This document shows, one piece after another, positions 17,179-25,263 of a stretch of 64,000 nt of DNA. Within the stretch, counting starts at the first letter, position 1; each line of letters starts with the position of its first letter. Under the pieces are notes generated by a model. That model ran no database searches and had not been told where the DNA came from. It saw only the letters and a list, made by a program, of their open reading frames with translations. The stretch spans positions 1,054,001 to 1,118,000 of the forward strand of contig NZ_JADQDP010000003.1 of NCBI RefSeq assembly GCF_015694735.1, read 5' to 3'. The stretch comes from Hymenobacter properus. GTDB taxonomy: Bacteria > Bacteroidota > Bacteroidia > Cytophagales > Hymenobacteraceae. A program made the translations under genes and the position numbers.

Positions 17179-18000
17179 CTACTGAATTTTGAAGGTGATG
17201 GGCAGGGCGTAATGCACGCGCACCGGGCGGCCATCTAACAGGGCGGGAGCATCGGCGGCGGGCAACTGTTGCACGACGCGCAGCACCTCGGCATCGAGGG
17301 CGCTGCCGGCGGTGCCCAGAATTTCGGGGTGCTCAATGGCTCCGTTTTCCGCCACTTCAAACGAAACGTACACCTGGCCTTCCTGCTGGCGACGCAGGGC
17401 TTCGGCGGGGTAGCGCACCTGCATTTGGGTGTAGTGCACGAGCCCTTTGACGGAGGAGATGTACGCCGCACGCTGAGCGGGGTCAGTGAGCGGCGGCTTG
17501 ACGTACTGAAGCTGGCGGCTGCCCAGCACCTTGGCCAGCGCCGAAAACCGTGGCTGCTGCTCGGCGTAGCTATAGGGCCGGGCGCCGAGGGGCAAATTGC
17601 TGAAATCCAATAACAACGCATTCTTGGCCAGTTCGGTGGTATGCTTGGCTTTCGGGTCGGGGGCGCTGAGCTGCCAAGGCAGCATTCGCTCGCGAATATA
17701 TTCGGTGGCCTCACCGGCGGCCTTTAGCAAGGTCGGATTGACGGGGCCGGGCGGGGGAACAAGTTTGAAATTGACGGGCCGGCCATCGTTGCCAATCTCG
17801 AATAAAAGCATGGTTTTCCCGGTCGGGGCAGGGCTGACCAGCCGAGTGCTGCGGTACGCCAAGGCCCGCAGCGAATCGGGCCCACCGGGATAGCGCGGGC
17901 CGGTGTAGGCTACTGTGGGTTCGGTGGTTTGGGCCCGGCTAGAAATGGGCGCAATTGCCAGGCTTGCCAAGAGGCAGGCGGCGCTGAAGAATCGATTCAT
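17179..18000 (-). CDS. Secreted protein with TonB C-terminal domain
   Basis: This 273-residue protein has a signal peptide (MNRFFSAACLLASLAIAPISSRAQ). The last 90 residues resemble the TonB_C domain: YPAEALRRQQEGQVYVSFEVAENG, then a region ending RVHYALPITFKIQ. Unlike true TonB it has no retained membrane anchor or Pro-rich linker, so it is probably a periplasmic member of the energy-transducer-like family common in Bacteroidota. The middle, about residues 30-170, is not recognised. The gene converges on the hydrolase gene with a gap of only four bases. Confidence 0.75.
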   Translation of the reverse strand: MNRFFSAACLLASLAIAPISSRAQTTEPTVAYTGPRYPGGPDSLRALAYRSTRLVSPAPTGKTMLLFEIGNDGRPVNFKLVPPPGPVNPTLLKAAGEATEYIRERMLPWQLSAPDPKAKHTTELAKNALLLDFSNLPLGARPYSYAEQQPRFSALAKVLGSRQLQYVKPPLTDPAQRAAYISSVKGLVHYTQMQVRYPAEALRRQQEGQVYVSFEVAENGAIEHPEILGTAGSALDAEVLRVVQQLPAADAPALLDGRPVRVHYALPITFKIQ

Positions 18001-18056
18001 GGGTAGCTAAACGATGAGCGCGCAAGCTACAACCCACCAACTCACCAATTCGCCTC

Positions 18057-19274
18057 CTACACCAGCCCCGGCATGCGCTCGAAGCCGGTGCCGAGGATGG
18101 TCGTGTCGTCGGCGCCCAGCCAGTCATGCAGCACGCTGGCGTAGATGCTGCGGAAATCGACCTGGTGGCGCAGGTCGCCCTGGTCGAGGTTAGCGAGGTC
18201 GGGGGCGTCGTTGAGGACGCCTTTTTTCTGGAGGGCGCCGCCGGCCAGGAAGAGGTTGTTGGCCGTGCCGTGGTCGGTGCCGTTGCTGGCGTTCTGGCCC
18301 ACGCGCCGGCCAAACTCGCTGAACACCAGCACCAGCGTGTTGTTCCACTGGTCGTGCTGGCGCAGGTCGTCGGCCAGGGCGGCTAGGCCGTTGCCGAGGT
18401 CGGTGAACAGGCGCTGCTGCTGCTCCTGCTGCCGCACGTGGGTATCGAAGCCGCTCAGAGCCAGGTAGTACACCCGCGACTCCACGCCGGAGTTAATCAG
18501 CTCGGCGGTGGTTTTCAGGTTCTTGCCAAAATCGGAGTTCGGATACGCGACGCTCGACTTATAAATCTTCGACTTGTCGTAGAGGTAGTCGGCCGAGGAC
18601 GCGGTTTCCGCCAGCGTCTTGTAGAGGTAGTCCACTTGGTCCTGGTGCTCAGGCGCGGCCTCCTTGCTCACCTTCGAGAGAAAGCGGTTTTGGGTGATTT
18701 GGTGGAATTTATCAGCGTTTTTCAGGGCCAGGCCCTTGCGCTGGGCGCCCTTCATGGCCAGACTCAGCGTGTCGTCGATTTCGAGGCCGTTGTAGGGGCG
18801 CTGGCAGTCGGGGCAGTTCGAGTCGAGGTAGCGGCCCAGCCAGCCGGTGCTCACCACCTGGTCGGAGCCCGAGCCCGATTGCCAAATATCCATCGAGCGG
18901 AAGTGCGAACGGTCGGGGTTGGGGTAGCCCACGGCGTTCAGCACGGCCAGCTGGCCCTGGTCGTACAGTCCTTTCAGCCCCGTGAGGGCCGGGTGCAGGC
19001 CCAAGTCCTTGTCCAGGGCCAGAATGCCAGCGGTTTCCTTGATGCCCAGCGTGGGCCGGGCCTTGTAGTACAGGTCGTTTTTATAAGGAATAACGGTATT
19101 CAACCCATCGTTACCGCCGCTAAGCTGCATTACAATGAGGCGCCGGGCGCTGGTGGCATCGCGCAGCCGCGCCAGGCCCTCTCCCCTGTCCAGGGCGTGC
19201 AGGAATTTGGGCACCAGCAGCAGCGTGCTGGCCAGGGCGGAATTGCGAAGAAATTCGCGGCGGGTGGTAGCCAT
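18057..19274 (-). CDS. DUF1501 domain protein with Tat-like signal
   Basis: This 405-residue protein starts with a twin-arginine-type signal (TTRREFLRNSALASTLLLVP). The DUF1501 family pattern is visible: VMQLSGGNDGLNTVIPY, SHFRSMDIWQSGSG and LVFSEFGRRVGQNASNGTDHG. The family belongs to the alkaline-phosphatase-like superfamily of exported proteins with unknown substrate. It follows the DUF1800 gene on the same strand; such pairs are frequent in Bacteroidota and Planctomycetota and probably act together. A class B palindrome separates the two. Confidence 0.9.
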   Translation of the reverse strand: MATTRREFLRNSALASTLLLVPKFLHALDRGEGLARLRDATSARRLIVMQLSGGNDGLNTVIPYKNDLYYKARPTLGIKETAGILALDKDLGLHPALTGLKGLYDQGQLAVLNAVGYPNPDRSHFRSMDIWQSGSGSDQVVSTGWLGRYLDSNCPDCQRPYNGLEIDDTLSLAMKGAQRKGLALKNADKFHQITQNRFLSKVSKEAAPEHQDQVDYLYKTLAETASSADYLYDKSKIYKSSVAYPNSDFGKNLKTTAELINSGVESRVYYLALSGFDTHVRQQEQQQRLFTDLGNGLAALADDLRQHDQWNNTLVLVFSEFGRRVGQNASNGTDHGTANNLFLAGGALQKKGVLNDAPDLANLDQGDLRHQVDFRSIYASVLHDWLGADDTTILGTGFERMPGLV

Positions 19275-19324
19275 GGTTTGTTTTCAGGGAAAGGGGTGGG
19301 AAGGAGGGGGATGGCAAGCTGGAG

Positions 19325-19450
19325 CGTCATGCAGAGCGCAGCGAAGCATCTCGCCTGCAATGGTGACTCAATCGTTGGCTACGCTGACCTTTGGTTCAAC
19401 GAGCTTGATTACTTGAGCACGCGAGATGCTTCGCTGCGCTCTGCATGACG
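19325..19450. repeat. Palindromic element, class B, copy 2
   Basis: The arms CGTCATGCAGAGCGCAGCGA (left) and the inverted copy on the right enclose a longer loop of about 60 bases that differs from the other class B copies. It lies between the DUF1800 stop and the DUF1501 start. Confidence 0.9.
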
Positions 19451-19464
19451 TTCTGATTTATAGC

Positions 19465-21036
19465 CTACGCCAGTTGGTACTCCGGCAAGCTCAGCAAGCT
19501 CACCAGCGTGGCGCGCAGGGCTTCGGCCGGTTCTTTCTGAGCCGCGGCCAGCTGCACCAGCTGCAGGTTTTCGGGCCGGATGCTGGCTTGCAGCAAAAAG
19601 GCGCTGAGCTTCTCGGGTTGCTGGGCGGCGGGCGTGGTGCCCAGCAGCTGTTGCAGCGGGGCCAGCGGCAGGTGGGCGCCTGCGCCGGGGCGCACCGTGC
19701 GCTCGGCCTTGCTCAGGTTGGGGGCAATGTCGTTTTCGTCCTGCTTGAGTGCCACCGCAAACTCGGCGTTCTTGAACAAAATGGACGGCAGCTGCAGGCG
19801 CAGCAGCAGCGACGACGAATCTATCCAGTTGCGGCCGCCGGGCCAGCCAGCCACGTTTGGCGGCTGAAACAGGTTCTGGCCCAGCGCCCGCTGGTAGCCC
19901 AACAGCGGCTGGCTGTTGTCAACTTTCACATTCAGGGTGCGCCGAATGCCGGCCAGCAGTTCCACCGGGCTTTTGATGTGGGTGCCCACGTTGGCTGGCT
20001 CGTAAAACCAGTCGGCCGAAAACAGGCGCTCCATCAAATCGGCCAGGTCGTAGCCGCTCCGGCGGAAGGCCACCGCCAGCGGCTCGATGTGCGCTGGGTT
20101 GGGCATGTCGTTCACGAAGAAGCGGTAGATTTTGGTGACCAAAAACGTGGCCGCCGCCGGCTGGGCCATAATGTGCGTCAGCACGTCTTCGCCGGTCAGG
20201 TTGCCGGTTTTGCCCAGAAAGGTTTTGGTGCCCGCGTCGTGCTCCCGTTCCCGGAACTTGAAACGGCCCTGGTAGTCGTAGCCCCAGCCGGTGAAGGCGC
20301 GGGCGGCTTCTTTCACATCGTTTTCGGTGTAGTTGCCGCGGCCCAGCGTGAAGAGCTCCATCACCTCGCGGGCGAAGTTTTCGTTGGGGTGCTCCTTGCG
20401 GTTTTGCTGGTTGTTGAGGAACTGCAGCATGGCCGGCTCCTGGCTCACGGCCAGCAGCAGGTCGGGGAATTTGCCCAGCGCGTGCTGGCGCATGGTGTTG
20501 TGCAGGCTCAGGGCCGCATCGGGCTGGCGCACGCGGCAGGCAAAGTGCCCGTGCCAGAACAGCACCATTTTCTCACGCAGCTGGGCCGGCGAGGTGGCCA
20601 TGCGGTCCATCCAGGCCGTGCTCATGTTGTTGAAGGCGTCGCGGATGCCCTCGTTCTGCATCTTGCGCTGCTCGGGCGTGAGGTCGGCCCGGCGCAGGCG
20701 CGGCACCCCCGCCGCAATGGTGCCGCCCCGAAACACCGCCCGGGGGCGCATGGCCGCCACCGGCGGCACGGGCGCGCCGGGGGGCGCGGGCTGGTCGGGC
20801 GTGGTCACCATGCCATTGGGCACGGGGTTGCTTTTAATAGACGCCGGGTCGGTCATGGCCATGCCCTGCGGGTCGGTGTAGTTGAGATTGGGGCCGACCA
20901 AGGGCTCGTACTTCTCCGAATCGTGCAGCAGCTGGCGCAGCGCCTTGCGTGGGCTGAGGCCGGCGGCCACGTCTTGCGGGCGCGGGCCGAAGCCGGCGCG
21001 CCAGTACAGGTGCTGGAGTTGCTGGGCGCTGTTCAT
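19465..21036 (-). CDS. DUF1800 domain protein
   Basis: This 523-residue protein matches the DUF1800 family: HLYWRAGFGPRPQDV at the N-terminus, FWHGHFAC in the middle, NFAREVMELFTLG and ARAFTGWGY further on, and NVAGWPGGRNWID near the C-terminus. The ATG at 21036 is chosen because the family starts at about this point; an in-frame ATG further upstream at 21141 would lie inside a palindromic element. No signal peptide is seen from this start. The biochemical role of the family is not established. It is encoded with the DUF1501 partner. Confidence 0.88.
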   Translation of the reverse strand: MNSAQQLQHLYWRAGFGPRPQDVAAGLSPRKALRQLLHDSEKYEPLVGPNLNYTDPQGMAMTDPASIKSNPVPNGMVTTPDQPAPPGAPVPPVAAMRPRAVFRGGTIAAGVPRLRRADLTPEQRKMQNEGIRDAFNNMSTAWMDRMATSPAQLREKMVLFWHGHFACRVRQPDAALSLHNTMRQHALGKFPDLLLAVSQEPAMLQFLNNQQNRKEHPNENFAREVMELFTLGRGNYTENDVKEAARAFTGWGYDYQGRFKFREREHDAGTKTFLGKTGNLTGEDVLTHIMAQPAAATFLVTKIYRFFVNDMPNPAHIEPLAVAFRRSGYDLADLMERLFSADWFYEPANVGTHIKSPVELLAGIRRTLNVKVDNSQPLLGYQRALGQNLFQPPNVAGWPGGRNWIDSSSLLLRLQLPSILFKNAEFAVALKQDENDIAPNLSKAERTVRPGAGAHLPLAPLQQLLGTTPAAQQPEKLSAFLLQASIRPENLQLVQLAAAQKEPAEALRATLVSLLSLPEYQLA

Positions 21037-21093
21037 ATTGGTTAAGATACGAAACAGCGGCAGGGGTTTAACGTGATGCTGGCCTGCGCCGCC

Positions 21094-21265
21094 TGTCATT
21101 GCGAGCGCAGCGCGGTAATCCGTCCTGTCAAAACCAGACACGCTCCTTTACCAGAAAGCCCCGGTACCACTGCGGTATCGGGGCTTTTTTAATGGCTTTA
21201 TCACAACTCAGGGTTGGTCGCGCATGAGAGGACGGATTGCCACGGCCCGCGGCCTCGCAATGACA
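21094..21265 (+). repeat. Palindromic element, class A, copy 2
   Basis: The outer ends TGTCATTGCGAG / CTCGCAATGACA enclose AATCCGTCCTGTCAAAACC, a nested hairpin (AAAGCCCCGGTACC / CGGGGCTTT), then TCACAA, GGTCGC and GGACGGATT. The perfect inverted repeat continues outside the element by 13 bases on each side (21081-21093 and 21266-21278), unlike the other class A copies. Confidence 0.88.
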
Positions 21266-21287
21266 GGCGGCGCAGGCCAACCCTCCG

Positions 21288-23903
21288 CTAAAACCGCGCG
21301 CCCAGCACCACGGTCTTCTTGAACTCGCGCTTCTCGCCGCCGCTGGGGCGGAATAGCTCCACCAGCAGAATGTAGTAGCCCACGGCGGCCTTGTGGCCCC
21401 GGTCGTCGATGCCGTCCCACTGCACGAAGCCGGTGGTGGGCAGGGTTTCGTTGCGCACGAGGCGGCGCGTGAGGCGGCCCAGGGCGTCGTACACCGTCAC
21501 GGTGGCGGCGTAGCCGGGTTGGTCGAGGTGGTAGTTGAGGGTGGCGAAATCCTGCTGGCCGTCGTCGTCGGGAGTGAAAACCTCGGGCAGCACCGTCCAT
21601 TCCTGGTCGCCGCCCACAGCGTCCTGCGCCTGCGAGTTGGGCCGGCCGGGCGTGGCGTAGCCCACCGCGCTGGCCGCCGAGTGGAAGTTGCTGCCGTTGC
21701 TCAGCCCCGCCGCCCGAATGCGCTCCAGCGACACGCCTTCCTGCGAGGCCAGCAAACTCAGGTGCATGTTCTTGTTGTAGGCAAAGCGGTCAATTTCACT
21801 GCCCACCCCATTGAACAGCAGCGCCGTGCTAGCGTCTGGGAAGGTAGGAAAACTGCTCAGCTGTACCAGGTTGGCTTCGTCGCTGCTGGTGGGGTAGTAC
21901 GAAACAAGGTTGCTAGTGCTTGTGCTGAAGGCCAGCAGCTGGCTCGGCGCCAGCACCAGCGGCCCCGCGCTCAGCACGTCGGCGTCCACGCTGTTGTCGG
22001 GCCGCAGGTTGCCGATTTGCCAGCCTTGCAGGTCGATGAATTTGTTGCTGCGGTTCAGCAGTTCTACGAAGCGCACGCCGCCGGTGCGCGGGTTAAACAG
22101 CAGTTCGTTTATCACCACGTCGCCAGTCACTGCGGCCTCGGGCAGCGCCAGCGCGGCCGATTGCAAGGGGCCGCTGGCGTTGCCCACGCAGTCGGTGGCC
22201 GTTTGCACGGTGAGGGTGGTGGTGCGGCTGGGCGTCAGGGCCGCGGCCAGGGTCAGGTCCACCTGCCGGAAATCGGGGGCTACGGGCGCGGCGCGCAGCA
22301 CGGCTGGGGCGGGCGCGGCCAGGGCGTAGCGGGCAACATTTGCCGCGGCGGCGCTATCCAGCTTTTCCGAGAAATACGCCCGCACGGTGGTGGCGTTCAG
22401 GGCCACGGCGCGCAACAGGGCGGGGGCGGTGGCGTCGGCATTGGCGGCACGCACCGAGTTTGCTTTGCCGGGAGTGCCGCCCAGCGGGTCGTTGCTGGCC
22501 GTCCAGTTGCTGGCGCCGGCGCAGTAGTTGTTGGTGTCTATCATTTCAAGGCTCCAGCCGCCGTCTTTCTTCTTGGCGTCGCGGTACCAGGTGTCGGAGT
22601 ACGTCACCTCAAACAGCGTGCGGCCGTCGCGCCCGCGCAGCACCAGCTGGTCGCCGCCGTTGCTGAGCGAAGGGAAGTTGGTGGGGCCGTACACCTTGAT
22701 GCCGGGCTGCACAAATTGACTCGTGCGCGTGCTGCCGCACACCACAGCGTACTGGCCGGGTAGCAGCTTAGCGGTATCGGCAAACACGGCGAAAGTGGTG
22801 GTGCTGGTAGGTTTGCCCAGCTTCACGCCGCCCAAGCTGAGCACCTTGGTGGCGCTGCGGTTGTAAATCTCCACGTATTCCGACAGCGGCAAGCCTACCT
22901 GCGGCGTCTCATCGGCAAAAATTTCGCTGATAATCAAGTCGCCAAACTGTGGGGCCACGGGCGGCCCGGCAAAGGCAGCCGTGAGCGGCCCAGCGGCCAC
23001 GTTGCCGTAGAGGTCGGCCACGTTGCGCACTTCCAGCACGTTGCTGGTCGCAAAATCAGACCCGAAGGTGAGGCGCACCGTCTGGGTATTGGTGGCGGAG
23101 AAGAACCGCGCGGCCGTGGGCACAGCGCCGCTTTGCAGGCGGTAGTTGGCCGGGTTGGTGGCCGTGGCCGGGTCCATGGCTTCGTTGAACACCACATCTA
23201 CCAGGCGCGGGTCGATGGGCTGGGCGCGCAGCAGCGTGGGCGCAGTGGCATCGGTCACCACAAAGTCATCGAAAGCGAAGCTGCGCGAGTTGGCCGAGGA
23301 ATAAACCAGCGACACGCCTAAGTAGGCGCTGCGCTGATAAGTGCCGTCGATGGGCTGGGCGGCTTCGGCCGTGAAGTTGCGGCCGCCGGTGAGGTCGCGC
23401 TCCAGGGTCCAGCGGTTGGCGGTGGTGCGCGTCACGCGCACGCGCACCAGGTTGTTGGTGGTGCTGTTTAGTGTGCCATTCTGGCCATCAATGACGAGCA
23501 CGGCGGCGCGGGTCGAGTCTTTGCGGAAGAGGCTCACCTCGTCGTCGGTGCCGCCCAGGCGCACGAAGTAGCCGGTATTGGGAGAGCCTGCGTAATTTTT
23601 AAGGTCGCTTTGCGAGGCCATGAGCCACACGTCGGCCAAGTTGTTGGCACTAGTGGACAACTTGAGGTTGGCCCAAAACTCCCACACGGTGCCCGTGCTG
23701 GCCTGACAGGGCGTGCTGAGCGAGAGCAGCGTGCCCGTGGTGGCCGGGCCGTTGCTTTGCAACTGTTGCGTGACGACCTGGAAGCTGGCCGCATCGCCGC
23801 TCCAGGTGGGGTTGGCAGTGAAGTTGCCATCCGCGAAATCGTCGCGCAGCTGGGCGTGGGCGAAAACCGGCAGCAGAAGTAGGAGCAGTAAAAGGTGTTT
23901 CAT
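21288..23903 (-). CDS. Secreted lamin-tail-domain protein with T9SS/FlgD-like C-terminus
   Basis: This 871-residue protein has a short signal peptide (MKHLLLLLLLLPVFAHAQ) that fixes the start at 23903. Residues of about 20-210 form a jelly-roll-like domain. Two lamin-tail-domain modules are visible: GDLIISEIFADETPQVG at about 320-440 and GDVVINELLFNPRTGG at about 595-730. Between and before them are SbsA-type Ig-like repeats (VVFNEAMDPATATNPANYRL). The C-terminus has EVFTPDDDGQQDF and ends with YYILLVELFRP, a form between a FlgD-type Ig domain and a type B sorting domain. It is probably surface exposed; its function is unknown. Confidence 0.82.
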   Translation of the reverse strand: MKHLLLLLLLLPVFAHAQLRDDFADGNFTANPTWSGDAASFQVVTQQLQSNGPATTGTLLSLSTPCQASTGTVWEFWANLKLSTSANNLADVWLMASQSDLKNYAGSPNTGYFVRLGGTDDEVSLFRKDSTRAAVLVIDGQNGTLNSTTNNLVRVRVTRTTANRWTLERDLTGGRNFTAEAAQPIDGTYQRSAYLGVSLVYSSANSRSFAFDDFVVTDATAPTLLRAQPIDPRLVDVVFNEAMDPATATNPANYRLQSGAVPTAARFFSATNTQTVRLTFGSDFATSNVLEVRNVADLYGNVAAGPLTAAFAGPPVAPQFGDLIISEIFADETPQVGLPLSEYVEIYNRSATKVLSLGGVKLGKPTSTTTFAVFADTAKLLPGQYAVVCGSTRTSQFVQPGIKVYGPTNFPSLSNGGDQLVLRGRDGRTLFEVTYSDTWYRDAKKKDGGWSLEMIDTNNYCAGASNWTASNDPLGGTPGKANSVRAANADATAPALLRAVALNATTVRAYFSEKLDSAAAANVARYALAAPAPAVLRAAPVAPDFRQVDLTLAAALTPSRTTTLTVQTATDCVGNASGPLQSAALALPEAAVTGDVVINELLFNPRTGGVRFVELLNRSNKFIDLQGWQIGNLRPDNSVDADVLSAGPLVLAPSQLLAFSTSTSNLVSYYPTSSDEANLVQLSSFPTFPDASTALLFNGVGSEIDRFAYNKNMHLSLLASQEGVSLERIRAAGLSNGSNFHSAASAVGYATPGRPNSQAQDAVGGDQEWTVLPEVFTPDDDGQQDFATLNYHLDQPGYAATVTVYDALGRLTRRLVRNETLPTTGFVQWDGIDDRGHKAAVGYYILLVELFRPSGGEKREFKKTVVLGARF

Positions 23904-24038
23904 TGAAACCAATGCGGATGACAGACGACTCAATAAGCGTAACCTAAGCCTATGCGACGTCTAAAGTAGTCCATTTGTGGCGACATTTGTAGTTCCGTGC
24001 CCGTCAAGGGTGTAGCTTTTTATATTTCTGCTTTTTCC

Positions 24039-25040
24039 ATGAAAATTGCTGTTGTGGGTGCTACCGGTTTGGTGGGCACCGAGATGTTGAAAGTATTGGC
24101 CGAGCGTCAGTTTCCGCTTACGGAGTTGCTGCCCGTGGCTTCGGCCAAATCGGTGGGCCAGGAAGTGGAGTTTCTGGGAAAGAAATACCCCGTGGTGAGC
24201 ATGGACGATGCCATTGCGGCCCGGCCCGAAATCGCCATTTTCTCGGCTGGTGGCTCGGTGAGCAAGGAGCACGCCCCGCGCTTTGCCGCTGTGGGCACCA
24301 CCGTTATCGACAATTCCTCGGCCTGGCGCATGGACCCTACCAAGAAGCTAGTGGTGCCCGAGCTGAACGCCGACACCCTCACGCCCGAGGACAAAATCAT
24401 TGCCAATCCCAATTGCTCCACCATTCAAATGGTGGTGGCCCTGAACGAGCTGCATAAGGCTTATAAGGTGCAGCGCATTGTGGTGAGCACCTACCAGAGC
24501 GTGACCGGCACCGGCAAGAAAGCCGTGGACCAGCTGTTGGAGGAGCGCGCCGGCCAGCCCGCCGCCAACCCCGCCTACCCGCACCCCATCGACCTGAACG
24601 TGCTGCCCCACATCGACGTGTTCGAGCCCAACGGCTACACCAAGGAGGAGCTGAAGATGGTGAACGAGACCAAGAAAATTATGGGCGACGACAGCATCCG
24701 CGTTACGGCCACCTGCGTGCGCATCCCGGTGATGGGCGGCCACTCCGAATCCATTAACGTGGAATTTGAAAAGGAATTTGACCTGGCCGAGGTTCGCGAC
24801 ATCCTGGCCCGCACGCCCGGCGTGGAACTCGTGGACGACCCCAGCACCAACCAATACCCCATGCCCAAAGACAGCCACGGCCGCGATGCCGTGCTGGTGG
24901 GCCGCCTGCGCCGCGACGAAACCCAGCCCCGCACCCTGAACATGTGGGTGGTGGCCGACAACCTGCGCAAAGGCGCCGCCACCAATGCCGTGCAAATTGC
25001 CGAATACCTGGTGGGCAAGCTGACGCCGGAGAATAGCTAA
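24039..25040 (+). CDS. asd: Aspartate-semialdehyde dehydrogenase
   Basis: This 333-residue cytosolic enzyme reduces aspartyl phosphate to aspartate semialdehyde with NADPH, the branch point to lysine, diaminopimelate, threonine and methionine. The NADP-binding motif VVGATGLVGTEML is at the N-terminus. The active-site Cys is in NPNCSTIQ (about residue 126), and the late RVTATCVRIPVMGGHSE segment is typical. The ATG at 24039 is chosen because the dinucleotide-binding fold starts right after it. It diverges from the lamin-tail gene. A GC-rich hairpin at 25060-25105 follows the gene. Confidence 0.96.
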   Translation: MKIAVVGATGLVGTEMLKVLAERQFPLTELLPVASAKSVGQEVEFLGKKYPVVSMDDAIAARPEIAIFSAGGSVSKEHAPRFAAVGTTVIDNSSAWRMDPTKKLVVPELNADTLTPEDKIIANPNCSTIQMVVALNELHKAYKVQRIVVSTYQSVTGTGKKAVDQLLEERAGQPAANPAYPHPIDLNVLPHIDVFEPNGYTKEELKMVNETKKIMGDDSIRVTATCVRIPVMGGHSESINVEFEKEFDLAEVRDILARTPGVELVDDPSTNQYPMPKDSHGRDAVLVGRLRRDETQPRTLNMWVVADNLRKGAATNAVQIAEYLVGKLTPENS

Positions 25041-25059
25041 AACTAAGGCCCGGAAAACA

Positions 25060-25105
25060 CCAAACGGCCCCGGCGGAGCAGCAATGCCCGGCCGGGGCCG
25101 TTTGG
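25060..25105 (+). terminator. GC-rich hairpin after asd
   Basis: The arms CCAAACGGCCCCGGC and GCCGGGGCCGTTTGG are perfect inverted copies with a 16-base loop. No long T-run follows, so termination strength is uncertain. Confidence 0.55.
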
Positions 25106-25263
25106 CATGCAGAAAGGCCTGACGCCCACCTTGGAAGGCGCGGTGGATAGCTAAGCAATGGCCCGGGAAAAATGCGCGACGTCCGAAGCAACCGCCCGCG
25201 TCGGTCGTGCATCTGCCTGTGAGTCCGGCCAGGATGAGCCGGCCGCTATTTCGCAGAAAAGCT

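Noticed and set aside
19426..21045. Open stretch of 539 codons opposite the DUF1800 gene
   Set aside because: It is a shadow of the DUF1800 gene, begins inside a palindromic element, and shows no domain.
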